A stretch of 64,000 bases of DNA, from the NCBI RefSeq assembly GCF_018221465.1, contig NZ_JAAIKR010000001.1:186001-250000 (forward strand). The letters run 5' to 3'. This document shows positions 9,387 through 18,981 of the stretch, piece by piece. Source of the stretch: Shewanella intestini. Its GTDB lineage: Bacteria; Pseudomonadota; Gammaproteobacteria; Enterobacterales; Shewanellaceae. The notes below the pieces were generated by a model. It worked only from the letters and a program-made list of their open reading frames with translations, was not told the DNA's origin and made no database searches. The translations under genes and the position numbers were made by a program. How positions within the stretch are numbered: the first letter of the stretch is position 1; each line of letters opens with the position of its first letter.

Positions 9387-9800
9387 ATGTTTGATGTTTG
9401 GTTAATGTTTAGCGGCGCTTTTCTTGCCGCGACATTATTACCCGGTGGCTCAGAAGTGTTACTTGTTGGTTTGCTGGCTCAGCAACCACACACGTGGTTA
9501 GCATTATTGATTGCAGCGAGTGTAGGTAATACATTAGGTGCATTAACGAGTTATTACTTGGGTTATGTCGGTCGTTTTGCCAAAACCCCTCAAGACTTTC
9601 AATCAAAGCGTTACCGACATGCACTCAATTGGATGGAAAAACACGGTCGTTGGTGTTTGTTATTGTCTTGGTTGCCTTTAATGGGCGATGTATTGTGTTT
9701 ATTGGCAGGCTGGTTAAAACTACCGATAATATCATCTACATTGCTTATTTTAGTTGGTAAAACGCTGCGTTATGGCCTAATAGTTTGGGCTGTAATCTAG
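9387..9800 (+). CDS. YqaA family membrane protein (DedA/SNARE-associated superfamily)
   Basis: 137-aa inner-membrane protein. The PGGSEVLLVGLL hairpin and SVGNTLGALTSYYLGY segment, followed by a polar loop and further hydrophobic segments (LLLSWLPLMGDVLCLLAG), match the YqaA (COG1238) branch of the DedA-like superfamily. Some DedA proteins recycle undecaprenyl phosphate across the membrane; whether YqaA does is not established. The ATG at 9387 is preferred over 9375, though no clear ribosome site is seen for either. It stands alone, and the next gene begins 200 bases later. Confidence 0.8.
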   Translation: MFDVWLMFSGAFLAATLLPGGSEVLLVGLLAQQPHTWLALLIAASVGNTLGALTSYYLGYVGRFAKTPQDFQSKRYRHALNWMEKHGRWCLLLSWLPLMGDVLCLLAGWLKLPIISSTLLILVGKTLRYGLIVWAVI

Positions 9801-10000
9801 TATTTAGTTGCTTGTGTAGGCAGTCGAAAGATAAAGCATATTTGTTGACGCTGAATTTGACTTCTGTTTTTGCTTATAAAGTGTTATTTCAATCAATGTG
9901 GTTGAATTTATACAGGTATCTGAAAGCCTGACTGATATTAATTGTGTTGCTCAAATGGGGCAATCTTATCTCATCGTGGATTAATTTTTAGGAGTCGACC

Positions 10001-12832
10001 GTGAAAAAATGGGTATTAAGCGTTGCTATTACAGTCACATTAATTGGTTGTACTAGTTCTCCTCAACGCGCTAACAGCAATTTACCTACTGGCATGGTAT
10101 TGCTCGAAAACGTTAAGCAACAACAAGCTAATATTCCTTATAAAAAATACCAATTAGCCAATGGGTTGACGGTTATCCTGCATACCGACCACTCAGATCC
10201 ATTAGTCCATGTTGATGTCACTTATCATGTGGGCTCATCTCGAGAGTTTGCTGGACGCAGCGGTTTTGCCCATTTGTTTGAACATATGATGTTCCAAGGT
10301 TCGCAGCATGTGGCAGATGAACAACACTTTAAAGTGATCACCGAAGCGGGTGGGACGTTAAATGGTACCACTAATACCGATCGGACTAATTATTTTGAAA
10401 CTGTGCCAAGTAATCAACTTGAAAAAATGCTTTGGTTAGAGTCAGATAGAATGGGTTTCTTTTTACCGGCATTAACCCAAGAGAAGTTTGAAGTCCAACG
10501 AGCCACCGTCAAAAATGAACGTGCTCAGCGCATTGATAACCGTCCTTATGGCCGTTTAAATGAACGCTTTAATCAAGCGTTATATCCGCAAGGTCATCCG
10601 TATTCATGGCCAGTTATTGGTTGGCCTGATGATCTTGAACGCGCAACGCTTGCTGATGTTAAACATTTCTTCCAGCGTTGGTATGGTCCCAATAACGCCA
10701 CTTTAACCATCGGGGGAGACTTCGATGAGGCGCAAGCTTTAGCTTGGGTTAATCAGTATTTTGGCGAAATTCCAGCTGGACCTAAAGTCAGTGCCACTCC
10801 TAAAGTACCTGTGACTTTAGATAAAACTCGCTATTTATCCATGGAAGATAAAATTCACTTACCGTTAATTTACATGGGGTATCCGACTGTTTATGCGGGG
10901 CACCCTGACGAAGCACCGCTTGATTTATTAGCCGAAATTATTGGCGGTGGTAAAACCTCATTGTTTTATAAAAACATGGTAAAAGAGGGCGTGGCAGTTC
11001 AAGCATCTGTCAGTCACCCCTGTCAGGAACTCGCGTGTCAATTTACCTTATATGCACTGGCGAATCCAAGCCAAGGTGGTCAACTTGGTAAGTTAGAAAC
11101 CAAAATTAATCAATCGGTTGCAGAGTTTGAACAACGCGGTGTGACAGATGAAGATTTACAAAAAGCCAAAGTACAATTTAAAGCCAACACGATTTATGGC
11201 ATGCAAAGTGTTAAAGGCAAAGTATCAACCTTGGCAGCGAATCAAACGTTTTATAATAATCCCAATCAAACGGTGAAAAATTTAGCTCAATATGACAGCG
11301 TGACTAAAGCTGATGTGATGCGAGTCTTTAATACTTATATTAAAGATAAACCGATGGTGGTCATGAGCGTTGTGCCTGAAGGGCAAAAACAGCTGATAGC
11401 TAAAGTTGATAACTTTGTCGCGCCTAAGCCAAAGGTTGCCGAGCATGCTGTGGATATGGAAGTGTCATCAAAGCAAACCACCTCTAGCTTTGACCGTACG
11501 ATTATGCCAAAAGCAGGAGCGACACCTGTGGTTAAAGTACCGCAGTTATGGCGCACAACCCTAAGCAATGGTATTAAGGTTATTGGTACTCAAAGTAAAG
11601 AAACCCCAACCGTTGAGTTAGTGATTTACCTTAATGGCGGCCATCGTTTAGAAAGTGTTTCACAATCTGGGTTAGCTAATTTAACTGCGGCAATGCTGCA
11701 TGAGTCTAGCCAAACTCGCAGCAGTGAAGCCATCGCTAACGCGTTGGAAATGCTAGGGTCATCAATTAATTTTGGCTCACAAGGCAGTCAAAGCTACATT
11801 CAAGTGTCTAGTTTGAGTGCAAACTTAACTCAAACGCTAGCCATTTTAAATGAGCAGCTGTTTACTCCCGCTTTCAATGAGCAAGATTTTAATCGCTTAA
11901 AGCAGCAACAGTTGCAAAGCCTACAGCAAAGTGCATCTGACCCAAACTATATTGCGAGTACTAAATTTAGCCAATTGTTATATGGTGATGCATCACCTTA
12001 CGGTGTGCCATCATCTGGCACGCTTGAAACCGTATCTGCGTTAACGTTAAAAGATGTCAAAGACTTTTATCAACGTCAATATCGTGCGGGCAGCGCTCAA
12101 ATTGTCGCCGTGTCAGATTTAACTCAAACGCAAATAACAACTGCGCTGGACGGTTTAACTAAGTGGCAAGGTGACGCTAATGCTATTACGCCATTAATGG
12201 CGAGTAAAAGTGCGCCATCAAAAGTGATTTACCTTTATGACAAACCAGGTGCGGCACAATCGGTGATTTCAATTGGTCGAAAAGCACTGCCTTTTGATGC
12301 CGATGGGGAATATTTTAAAGCTGATTTAATGAATTACCCTTTAGGCGGCGCATTTAATAGCCGTATTAATTTGAATCTACGAGAAGATAAAGGTTATACC
12401 TATGGTGCTCGCAGTGGTTTTTCAGGTGGCGATGAAGTGGGTCGCTACACTGCAAGAGCCAGTGTACGGACCGATGTCACCGGTGCATCAGTGAAAGAAT
12501 TTATGAAAGAGTTACAACAGTTTCAGTCGCATGGGATGACCGAAAAAGAGTTGGACTTTATGCGTAATTCTATTTCACAAGCGCATGCACTTGATTATGA
12601 AACCCCTTATCAAAAGGCTGGTTTTTTACGTTTATTGCAACGCCACCAGTTAACCGATAACTTTATTGATACTCAACAAGATATTATTGATAACATTACC
12701 TTAGCGCAATTAAATCAACTTGCTAAAAAGTGGCTAGACATCGATAAGATGATTATTTTTGTTGTAGGTGATAAAAAGCTAGTTAAACAACAGCTTGAAA
12801 CATTAGGGTATCCTGTACGGATAGTTAATTAA
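10001..12832 (+). CDS. M16 family zinc metalloprotease, lipoprotein
   Basis: 943-aa peptidase of the insulinase/pitrilysin family with two M16 repeats. A lipoprotein signal (LIGC, Cys17) predicts membrane anchoring at the periplasmic face. The first repeat carries the inverted zinc motif HLFEH (His91, Glu94, His95) and the distal ligand in KNE (Glu173). The second repeat (about residues 525-940) lacks HxxEH, as in M16B two-domain proteins where it closes the chamber; it retains the R-Y type substrate-binding region (NLREDKGYTYGARSGF). The GTG start has AGGAG 6 bases upstream. A likely role is degradation of periplasmic peptides; partner not evident. It is monocistronic, with a hairpin terminator. 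Confidence 0.93.
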   Translation: MKKWVLSVAITVTLIGCTSSPQRANSNLPTGMVLLENVKQQQANIPYKKYQLANGLTVILHTDHSDPLVHVDVTYHVGSSREFAGRSGFAHLFEHMMFQGSQHVADEQHFKVITEAGGTLNGTTNTDRTNYFETVPSNQLEKMLWLESDRMGFFLPALTQEKFEVQRATVKNERAQRIDNRPYGRLNERFNQALYPQGHPYSWPVIGWPDDLERATLADVKHFFQRWYGPNNATLTIGGDFDEAQALAWVNQYFGEIPAGPKVSATPKVPVTLDKTRYLSMEDKIHLPLIYMGYPTVYAGHPDEAPLDLLAEIIGGGKTSLFYKNMVKEGVAVQASVSHPCQELACQFTLYALANPSQGGQLGKLETKINQSVAEFEQRGVTDEDLQKAKVQFKANTIYGMQSVKGKVSTLAANQTFYNNPNQTVKNLAQYDSVTKADVMRVFNTYIKDKPMVVMSVVPEGQKQLIAKVDNFVAPKPKVAEHAVDMEVSSKQTTSSFDRTIMPKAGATPVVKVPQLWRTTLSNGIKVIGTQSKETPTVELVIYLNGGHRLESVSQSGLANLTAAMLHESSQTRSSEAIANALEMLGSSINFGSQGSQSYIQVSSLSANLTQTLAILNEQLFTPAFNEQDFNRLKQQQLQSLQQSASDPNYIASTKFSQLLYGDASPYGVPSSGTLETVSALTLKDVKDFYQRQYRAGSAQIVAVSDLTQTQITTALDGLTKWQGDANAITPLMASKSAPSKVIYLYDKPGAAQSVISIGRKALPFDADGEYFKADLMNYPLGGAFNSRINLNLREDKGYTYGARSGFSGGDEVGRYTARASVRTDVTGASVKEFMKELQQFQSHGMTEKELDFMRNSISQAHALDYETPYQKAGFLRLLQRHQLTDNFIDTQQDIIDNITLAQLNQLAKKWLDIDKMIIFVVGDKKLVKQQLETLGYPVRIVN

Positions 12833-12902
12833 CCCTAAGCCCTTGCTTTTGTTTGAGATGACCACATATTAGAGCTGTCATTAAAAAGTACATTATACTG
12901 AG

Positions 12903-12936
12903 ACGGTAACTAGCAACGTTACCGTTTCTTGTTTTG
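12903..12936 (+). terminator. Likely terminator after the M16 gene
   Basis: The perfect 8-bp stem ACGGTAAC / GTTACCGT with a 7-base loop is followed by a T-rich stretch, about 70 bases after the stop. Confidence 0.65.
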
Positions 12937-13060
12937 GTGAAAACCATAGTGAATCACTGTCAGCAATAATTAATGCATTTGTCATTACAATGCTGATGTA
13001 AGAATTAATCATCGACTAGGTTATTGTTATCCCAGTGATATGAAACAAGAGAAATGAATA

Positions 13061-14686
13061 TTGAAATCATTCAATGAAGTTATTAAGCATTTGGATACAA
13101 GTGCAGGGCGTCAATCTTTACTTGGTATGCAGCGCGGTATTGAGCGTGAAGCCTTGCGAATTGATGAACAAGGGCATTTAGCCAATGATGCGCACCCCAA
13201 AGCACTCGGTTCTGCATTAACTCATTCTCGGATCACTACTGATTACAGCGAGTCGTTACTTGAGTTCATCACCCCGGTTAACCAAAACATTGAAGTGCTA
13301 CTTGAAGGTTTGACTCAAACCCATGCTTACAGTGTGCAAAACATGTATGGTCAACGCTTGTGGCCAGTAAGTATGCCTTGTTATGTCGGCGACGAAGCTG
13401 ATATTGCCATTGCTAAGTATGGCAGCTCTAATGTCGGAAAAATGAAAACCCTTTATCGCCAAGGGCTGACTCACCGATATGGCGCATTAATGCAGATTAT
13501 TGCAGGGGTGCATTTCAACTTTTCAGTTTCTACGCAGCTGTGGGATCAACTGTTTGCCTTAAAATTGGCTAACTCACCTACGGTTGATAATACCGAATGT
13601 TCAAAACAAGCATTTATTTCAGAGTCTTACTTTGGACTTATTCGCAATTACCGCCGTTTAGTTTGGGTTATGCCTTACTTATTTGGTTCATCTCCTTCTT
13701 TATGTAGTTCATTTGTGAAAGACCAAACGGTTGATTTTGACTTTGAAAAAACTGGCAAAGGCACACTTTACCTGCCTTATGCCACCTCATTAAGAATGAG
13801 TGACTTAGGCTATACCAATAAAGAACAAGACACCCTAAATATCAGTTATAACTCTTTGCCTGAATATTTATCAGGGGTTGAAGCTGCCATTTGTAAGCCG
13901 TCACAAACCTTTGCTGAAATTGGTGTCAAAGTTGATGGCCAATATCGCCAGCTAAACAGCAATATTTTACAAATAGAAAATGAATTTTACTCTCCTATTC
14001 GCGCGAAACGAGTAACTCAAGCTAATGAAAAACCTTCAGAAGCATTAAGTCGTGCTGGGGTGGAATATATTGAAGTAAGGGCTTTAGATGTTAACCCTTA
14101 CAGCCCAATTGGTATTGATGCCTCGCAAGTGCGCTTTTTAGACTTATTCTTGCTGCATTGTTTATTGTCTTCATCATCATATACAGATGACAGCGGTGAA
14201 GCGGAAATATCTGCGAACTTAAACACCGTGATTTTAAACGGCAGAAAACCGGGACAAACCCTACAACGTAATGGTGAAACAATCACGATTAAAGCTTGGT
14301 TGGTGGCACTGTTTGATGAGTTAAATATATTAGCCTTAATGCTTGATAAACAAGAAAACGAGCAAAATGGCACTCAAGACGCCAATCGCTATCAAGTTGC
14401 GCTAAGTGAATGGCGTGAAGCGGTAGAAGACCCGAGTAAAACCCTTTCTGGCAGAGTGTTAGATGATGTGGTTGTTAAAGGAAAAGATCATGGTGACTGG
14501 GTTAAGTCATTAATGAGTGCTTATCATCAGCAATTATCAACCTATCCATTATCTGAGCAAACCTTGCAGCAATATCAAGACGAAGCTCGTGACTCAATTG
14601 CTAAGCAGCAAGCAATCGAAGCTGAACCAAGCGTCGACTTTGATACCTTCCTTGTCGATTATTTTAAAGATGTTGTTTCTCAATAA
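13061..14686 (+). CDS. gshA: Glutamate-cysteine ligase (gamma-glutamylcysteine synthetase)
   Basis: 541-aa enzyme of the E. coli-type GshA family. It makes gamma-glutamylcysteine from glutamate, cysteine and ATP, the first step of glutathione synthesis in the cytoplasm. Family features visible are GMQRGIEREALRI (residues 22-34), DYSESLLEFITP, AGVHFNFS, the long SYFGLIRNYRR region and YIEVRALDVNP. The start is TTG with AAGAGA upstream; no in-frame ATG fits the conserved N terminus. E. coli gshA also starts with UUG (from memory), which may limit expression. The 3' end overlaps the next gene by 17 bases. Confidence 0.96.
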   Translation: MKSFNEVIKHLDTSAGRQSLLGMQRGIEREALRIDEQGHLANDAHPKALGSALTHSRITTDYSESLLEFITPVNQNIEVLLEGLTQTHAYSVQNMYGQRLWPVSMPCYVGDEADIAIAKYGSSNVGKMKTLYRQGLTHRYGALMQIIAGVHFNFSVSTQLWDQLFALKLANSPTVDNTECSKQAFISESYFGLIRNYRRLVWVMPYLFGSSPSLCSSFVKDQTVDFDFEKTGKGTLYLPYATSLRMSDLGYTNKEQDTLNISYNSLPEYLSGVEAAICKPSQTFAEIGVKVDGQYRQLNSNILQIENEFYSPIRAKRVTQANEKPSEALSRAGVEYIEVRALDVNPYSPIGIDASQVRFLDLFLLHCLLSSSSYTDDSGEAEISANLNTVILNGRKPGQTLQRNGETITIKAWLVALFDELNILALMLDKQENEQNGTQDANRYQVALSEWREAVEDPSKTLSGRVLDDVVVKGKDHGDWVKSLMSAYHQQLSTYPLSEQTLQQYQDEARDSIAKQQAIEAEPSVDFDTFLVDYFKDVVSQ

Positions 14687-15113
14687 CATCATTAAGCTGA
14701 TAACAGTAACCCTTGTGTTGCTGTTATCAGGCTGTGCCAGTCAATCAAACTTAACCGCTTGTGGCACGGTGTCAGCTTATGTCGACCCGCAAGGGGAGAA
14801 TGATGTCTATCGTGTCGTAGTTACTCATTTAAATGGTAAACCGGTCATTTCACGGCCCAATTACACCTTACCTGTTGGGCGTTATGAATTTACGCTTGCC
14901 GAGCTTATTTCGTCGCCTGACTTAAAAGTGGCGCTATCGGTTCGTGGTACTAAAAAAATAATGGTCAATGTTGAGCAAGATGTGAGATATCATTTAGCAG
15001 CTAAATTTAAAACGGATAAAACCTATGTCGGCAATAACCCAGATTATTGGCAGCCGATCATTTTGCAACAAACACCGCATACCTGTGAATTACAACATAA
15101 CAGCGCTCTGTAG
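14670..15113 (+). CDS. Small lipoprotein of unknown function
   Basis: 147 aa. The signal peptide has a hydrophobic core ending LLSGC (Cys22), a clear lipobox. The mature part looks like a small beta domain (YRVVVTHLNGKPV, LPVGRYEFTLAEL, VNVEQDVRYHLAAKF), reminiscent of domains that read out a value and format a lipoprotein surface, but I do not recognise a family. It starts inside the last codons of gshA (17-base overlap, different frame), so translation is probably coupled. A longer in-frame extension within gshA exists but would bury the signal peptide. A repeated ESxT-like tail is absent. Confidence 0.8.
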   Translation: MLFLNNIIKLITVTLVLLLSGCASQSNLTACGTVSAYVDPQGENDVYRVVVTHLNGKPVISRPNYTLPVGRYEFTLAELISSPDLKVALSVRGTKKIMVNVEQDVRYHLAAKFKTDKTYVGNNPDYWQPIILQQTPHTCELQHNSAL

Positions 15114-15216
15114 TTGGTTGTGATTTAGTGCATTGTGTTACTGCATGCCGATTGCAATGCCTCTCGCAAGATGTGACACTTACTCCCATTCGTTAATGTT
15201 TTAAATGGTTTACGCT

Positions 15217-15834
15217 ATGAAGCCCTTGTTTGGACTCATTACTGGCATACTCATGCTTGCTTTAGGTGGTTGTGCTACTGCTCCGCCTAAAAATCCCGAT
15301 AACCTTTGCTCTATTTTTAAAGAGAACCGTTCATGGTATGACGCCGCAGTGGATGCGCGTGATAAATGGGGGGTGCCAGTGCATGTGCCATTGGCAATGA
15401 TGTACCAAGAAAGTTCGTTTAAACATAATGCTGCACCGCCGATGCAGTATTTTTGGGGTTTTATTCCTATTGGCAGAGCCAGTGATGCTTATGGTTATGC
15501 CCAAGCTAAAACCATGACGTGGGATGACTACGTTAAAGAAACAGGTAACTCATGGTCTAGTCGCAGTAATTTTGATGATGCAATGGATTTTATGGGGTGG
15601 TTTATTAGTAAAACCCATAAGATAAATGGCGTTTCCAAATGGGATGCGAAAAACCAATACCTCAATTATCATGAAGGTTGGGGGGGGTATAAGCGTGGGT
15701 CTTATTGGAAAAAGAAATGGCTAGTGCAGGTCTCTAAAAAAGTTGAGCGCCGTGCTCATACTTATGCTGGTCAGTATAAGCAATGTAAGGCAGATTTAGA
15801 CTCCTCTTGGTTATGGCGTCTTTTCTTTGGCTAA
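15217..15834 (+). CDS. Lytic transglycosylase-like (SLT domain) lipoprotein
   Basis: 205-aa predicted lipoprotein (lipobox ALGGC) with a lysozyme-fold domain. MYQESSF carries the catalytic-glutamate ES motif of SLT transglycosylases, followed by DAYGYAQAKTMTWDDY and the LNYHEGWGGY stretch equivalent to the YN--G motif. Such enzymes cleave peptidoglycan between MurNAc and GlcNAc, forming anhydro ends. A short Trp/Phe-rich tail (WLWRLFFG) is unusual. ATGs at 15205 and 15217 are both possible; the latter gives the more typical MKPLFGLITG signal. Neither has a strong ribosome site. It is followed by a bidirectional terminator shared with purK. Confidence 0.85.
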   Translation: MKPLFGLITGILMLALGGCATAPPKNPDNLCSIFKENRSWYDAAVDARDKWGVPVHVPLAMMYQESSFKHNAAPPMQYFWGFIPIGRASDAYGYAQAKTMTWDDYVKETGNSWSSRSNFDDAMDFMGWFISKTHKINGVSKWDAKNQYLNYHEGWGGYKRGSYWKKKWLVQVSKKVERRAHTYAGQYKQCKADLDSSWLWRLFFG

Positions 15835-15980
15835 CAATAACGTGTTCCCCTTGCTGCGAGTAGCAGGAATTTATTGACAGAGAAGGTCGCTGCGAATATC
15901 GAGATCCAATATCTGCGGACTGTAGCATGGCTTGTTATTGGTGAGCTAAACCCTGCTTTTAATCGGTTTCATTACCTCAC

Positions 15981-16007
15981 AAAAAAGGAGCCACGGCTCC
16001 TTTTTTT
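15981..16007. terminator. Bidirectional intrinsic terminator
   Basis: AAAAAAGGAGCC-AC-GGCTCCTTTTTTT has a T run on either strand. It lies between the converging SLT lipoprotein gene and purK, and serves both. Confidence 0.85.
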
Positions 16008-16030
16008 ATCGAAGTACGAAGCGATAAAGC

Positions 16031-17110
16031 TTAACTATATTCGTTCAACACCCACGCTAATGGAGCTTGGTATTGCTCAGGCATCCATTGTTGTAACTGG
16101 CTAATGCTCTCTTGTACCAAGGCCTGAGTGTGAGCAGATAAGTTTAAATGCCCAACCTTACGGCCAACACGGACTTCTTTGTTGTACCAATACAATTGAC
16201 CATTTGGCAGGCTTATCCAGCGGTTGTCTTTATCGACGCCTATTAAGTTAATCATGACGCAAGGATAATTAACTTGTGGGGTGTGAATTGGTAAATTACA
16301 TAATGCACGTAAATGCAGTTCAAACTGACTAATATGACAGCCCGCTTGGGTCCAATGACCTGAGTTATGTACCCGAGGTGCTAACTCATTTACCAATAAC
16401 TTATCACCAACTCTAAAGCATTCCATTGCCATCACACCAACATACTCAAGCCCATTCATAATGGTACTTAACATGGCTTCGGCTTCAGCTTGTAACGGGT
16501 CAAGGCGACTAAGCGGTGCAATTGATGCCATTAAAATGCCATCTTGATGTAAATTTAACGCTAACGGATAAAAAACACAGCGTCCATCTTGAGTACGAAC
16601 CCCAACTAAAGATACTTCTTCGTCAAAGTTAATCGCTTGCTCAGCAATCGCCTCGTTGCGCCAATCGGTAGGGATAGTCGTAGTTTCAGCTTGTTTTAAC
16701 CAATGCTGGCCCTTTCCGTCATATCCACCTGTGCGGCGTTTTAATAATACGCGTTCACCATAAGACTGATGCAGTTGTGACTCTTGAGTCTGGTTATCAA
16801 CTAACTCCCACGGTGCTGTTGCTACGTTTAGTTCGTCTAATAAACTCTTTTGAGTGAACCGATCTGCTAATCGCGCAAATATTGGACCATTAATGAAGTT
16901 AGGATGCTCACTCAGCTGTAAGCTGGTGGCTGACTCTGGCCATTGTTCTCGTTCTGCGGTGATCACATCTTGCTCAGCCAGACCAAGCGTGTCGTCTGTT
17001 GGATTCATGATATCCACAGGTCGAACATCTAGCCCTAAAGGTTGTCCAGCATGCGCTAACATAGCGCCTAATTGGCCATTACCTAAAACCCAAACCTTTT
17101 GTGTTGTCAT
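16031..17110 (-). CDS. purK: 5-(carboxyamino)imidazole ribonucleotide synthase
   Basis: 359-aa ATP-grasp enzyme. It carboxylates AIR with bicarbonate and ATP to N5-CAIR in purine synthesis. The N terminus VWVLGNGQLGAMLAHAG is the usual PurK nucleotide-fold start; KRRTGGYDGKGQ is the ATP-grasp glycine loop, and NELAPRVHNSGHWT is the hallmark metal-binding strand. The length is normal. Its ATG overlaps the purE stop by one base (TAATG), so the two are translated as a pair and supply successive steps. No PurR-like operator was recognised upstream of purE. Confidence 0.97.
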   Translation of the reverse strand: MTTQKVWVLGNGQLGAMLAHAGQPLGLDVRPVDIMNPTDDTLGLAEQDVITAEREQWPESATSLQLSEHPNFINGPIFARLADRFTQKSLLDELNVATAPWELVDNQTQESQLHQSYGERVLLKRRTGGYDGKGQHWLKQAETTTIPTDWRNEAIAEQAINFDEEVSLVGVRTQDGRCVFYPLALNLHQDGILMASIAPLSRLDPLQAEAEAMLSTIMNGLEYVGVMAMECFRVGDKLLVNELAPRVHNSGHWTQAGCHISQFELHLRALCNLPIHTPQVNYPCVMINLIGVDKDNRWISLPNGQLYWYNKEVRVGRKVGHLNLSAHTQALVQESISQLQQWMPEQYQAPLAWVLNEYS

Positions 17111-17601
17111 TATGCTTCTCTCGGATCTGGGTTATCTAAAATGCTGTCAGTTTGCTGGGTTCTAAATTCAACTAATCGCGCCATTAATTCACTGTCTTGG
17201 GTAGCAAGAATTTGGCTAGCAAGTAACCCCGCATTAAATGCACCCGCGGTGCCAATAGCCAATGTGCCTACAGCAATGCCTTTTGGCATTTGTACAATTG
17301 ACAATAAGCTGTCCATTCCTGAAAGGGCTTTGCTTTGCACTGGCACACCTAATACGGGTAATGGTGTTTTAGATGCAATCATGCCAGGTAAATGTGCTGC
17401 GCCGCCGGCACCACCAATAATGACTTTATAGCCTTTATCCGCTGCGGTACTGGCAAAATCCATCAGTTTATCTGGAGTGCGGTGAGCAGACACAACTTCA
17501 ACATGGTAAGGGACGTTTAACGCATCCATGATTTGGGCAGCGCCTTCCATAGTTGGCCAATCACTTTTTGATCCCATCACAACGGCAACGAGTGCTTGCA
17601 T
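17110..17601 (-). CDS. purE: N5-carboxyaminoimidazole ribonucleotide mutase
   Basis: 163-aa class I PurE, converting N5-CAIR (product of PurK) to CAIR. The sequence shows [10 protein letters not shown] near the N terminus, SAHRTPDKL with the catalytic histidine, and [15 protein letters not shown]. The family forms an octamer in the cytoplasm. It is the first gene of purEK. The upstream region is shared with the divergent gene at 17922. Confidence 0.97.
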   Translation of the reverse strand: MQALVAVVMGSKSDWPTMEGAAQIMDALNVPYHVEVVSAHRTPDKLMDFASTAADKGYKVIIGGAGGAAHLPGMIASKTPLPVLGVPVQSKALSGMDSLLSIVQMPKGIAVGTLAIGTAGAFNAGLLASQILATQDSELMARLVEFRTQQTDSILDNPDPREA

Positions 17602-17921
17602 GTATACTCCTAAGTGTACAAATAGATTAATTTTGCTTGAATCACGCTCAAAAATTAAGCCTTTAAAATAGCGTAATATCTGAGTGATAAAAAAGGGCTA
17701 GATAATAGCACGTTGGCCTTTTTTTGGCTGCTATTCAGTGTTTTTTGCGGCTAACACTCAGTTTAGAATTTAGAATATTCTCTCAACATTTTTGTTGAGA
17801 TTGTAAGTGATATGTTATTGGCTAACAACAGGGGTTGCAGTAAGATTAATGACAACATATTCACCAAGCGATGCTTCTTGAGTGAGTAAAATATAATATT
17901 AACTAAGCAGCGCTTATTATT
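17602..17921. other. Divergent promoter region purEK / binding-protein gene
   Basis: 320 bases with promoters for both directions. It includes the 8-bp hairpin at 17781-17800. I searched by eye for a PurR-type ACGCAAACGTTTGCGT site and found none. Confidence 0.5.
17781..17800. promoter_or_regulatory. Perfect inverted repeat TCTCAACA-tttt-TGTTGAGA
   Basis: 8-bp arms with a 4-base centre lie in the divergent region, about 120 bases before the gene at 17922 and 180 before purE. No U tract follows, so an operator is more likely than a terminator. Confidence 0.35.
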
Positions 17922-18803
17922 ATGAAACTTCTTCAATTATTGTTGTCAATATTTAGCGTATGGTTGGTGGCATTTCCCTCAATGCTTAATGCCCATACGG
18001 TAGACGGCAATCAAGTCACACTTTCTCAACTCACACCACTTAAAGGTGTATTAATGGGGGGGTACACACAGCAATTACTCGATGCCTCTGTTATTCAGCC
18101 AAGGCAAGTTATTGACATGCTACATCAACATAGTCATGGCGTGCTGAATTTTTCTTTTGCTGAAATGAGTAAGAACCGCAGTTGGGTTGAGTTAATGAAG
18201 CAACCTAATGCCTGCTTGTTTAATAAGCTTAAAACACCAGAACGTGAAAAAGTGGCTTATTTTAGCCATTATCCGATTATGTTATATCCACCAATTCGGT
18301 TAATTGTATTGAATAAAAACCGTGATTTATTTGCTGATGAAGTCGATCTTGAACGCCTTGATTTTAAAAATACTTCGCCAGCAGTTAATTCGCTTATTGG
18401 TGTGTCTTTGTCACGGACTTATGGTGAGGCTATTGATAAACATGTTGCACAAAATCAAGATAATTATTTTATTCACCGCGGTATTGACGCTAACGCTAAA
18501 TTAATTGAAATGCTCAAACTAGAGCGAATCAGTGCTATTTTTGAGTACTCTGATGTCGCACATAATTTTTTTAAAGCGTCTGAACACACGTTAGTAAGTG
18601 TCCCTATTAAGCAAGCCAATCAAGCTGCTGTGGGGTATCTAGCCTGTTCGAAAACCGACTATGGTTTAAAATTGATCACCTCAGTGAATGAGGCGATGTC
18701 GACAAAAGCGTTCCAGCAACAGTTTGTACAGTTACATCACCGCTTTGTTTCTGTTGATGATAAACAATTGCTGATCCAAGCAATAAACCGTCACTTTAAT
18801 TAG
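17922..18803 (+). CDS. Periplasmic solute-binding-like protein, paralogue 1
   Basis: 293 aa with an N-terminal signal peptide (hydrophobic to about residue 24, NAH). The rest resembles the SBP_bac_3 / TIGR02285-type periplasmic-binding fold: a helix with RSWVELMKQPNACLFNKLKTPERE, then YFSHYPIMLYPPIRLIVLN, a hinge, SLIGVSLSRTYGEAID and ISAIFEYSDV. These proteins often act as stand-alone sensors rather than ABC-transport receptors, and no transporter genes lie nearby. The protein at 18982-19869 shares the same blocks (R-WVEL, NAC--NK-KTPER, YPP-RLI, SRTYG/NRSYG), so the pair arose by tandem duplication. Ligand unknown. Confidence 0.75.
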   Translation: MKLLQLLLSIFSVWLVAFPSMLNAHTVDGNQVTLSQLTPLKGVLMGGYTQQLLDASVIQPRQVIDMLHQHSHGVLNFSFAEMSKNRSWVELMKQPNACLFNKLKTPEREKVAYFSHYPIMLYPPIRLIVLNKNRDLFADEVDLERLDFKNTSPAVNSLIGVSLSRTYGEAIDKHVAQNQDNYFIHRGIDANAKLIEMLKLERISAIFEYSDVAHNFFKASEHTLVSVPIKQANQAAVGYLACSKTDYGLKLITSVNEAMSTKAFQQQFVQLHHRFVSVDDKQLLIQAINRHFN

Positions 18804-18981
18804 CGAGTGGTTTGAGGTATTTGCTGAGCAAATACAGTGAACGATGAATAAAGTGCCAGCATTAAAGACAATTATCACTATTGCGTCAATAGCAAACCGA
18901 CAGCGTATTTAGATTGACATAACTACCCTAAAAAAATTGAATAAAAATATACATTTAGCAGGGATTAACCTAGGTTGAGTA

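Noticed and set aside
15874-16104. 76-codon plus-strand frame between the SLT lipoprotein gene and purK
   Set aside because: It runs through the bidirectional terminator and into the 3' end of purK on the opposite strand.
17602-17921. PurR operator upstream of purEK
   Set aside because: No sequence close to ACGCAAACGTTTGCGT was found; the inverted repeat there (TCTCAACA/TGTTGAGA) is different.
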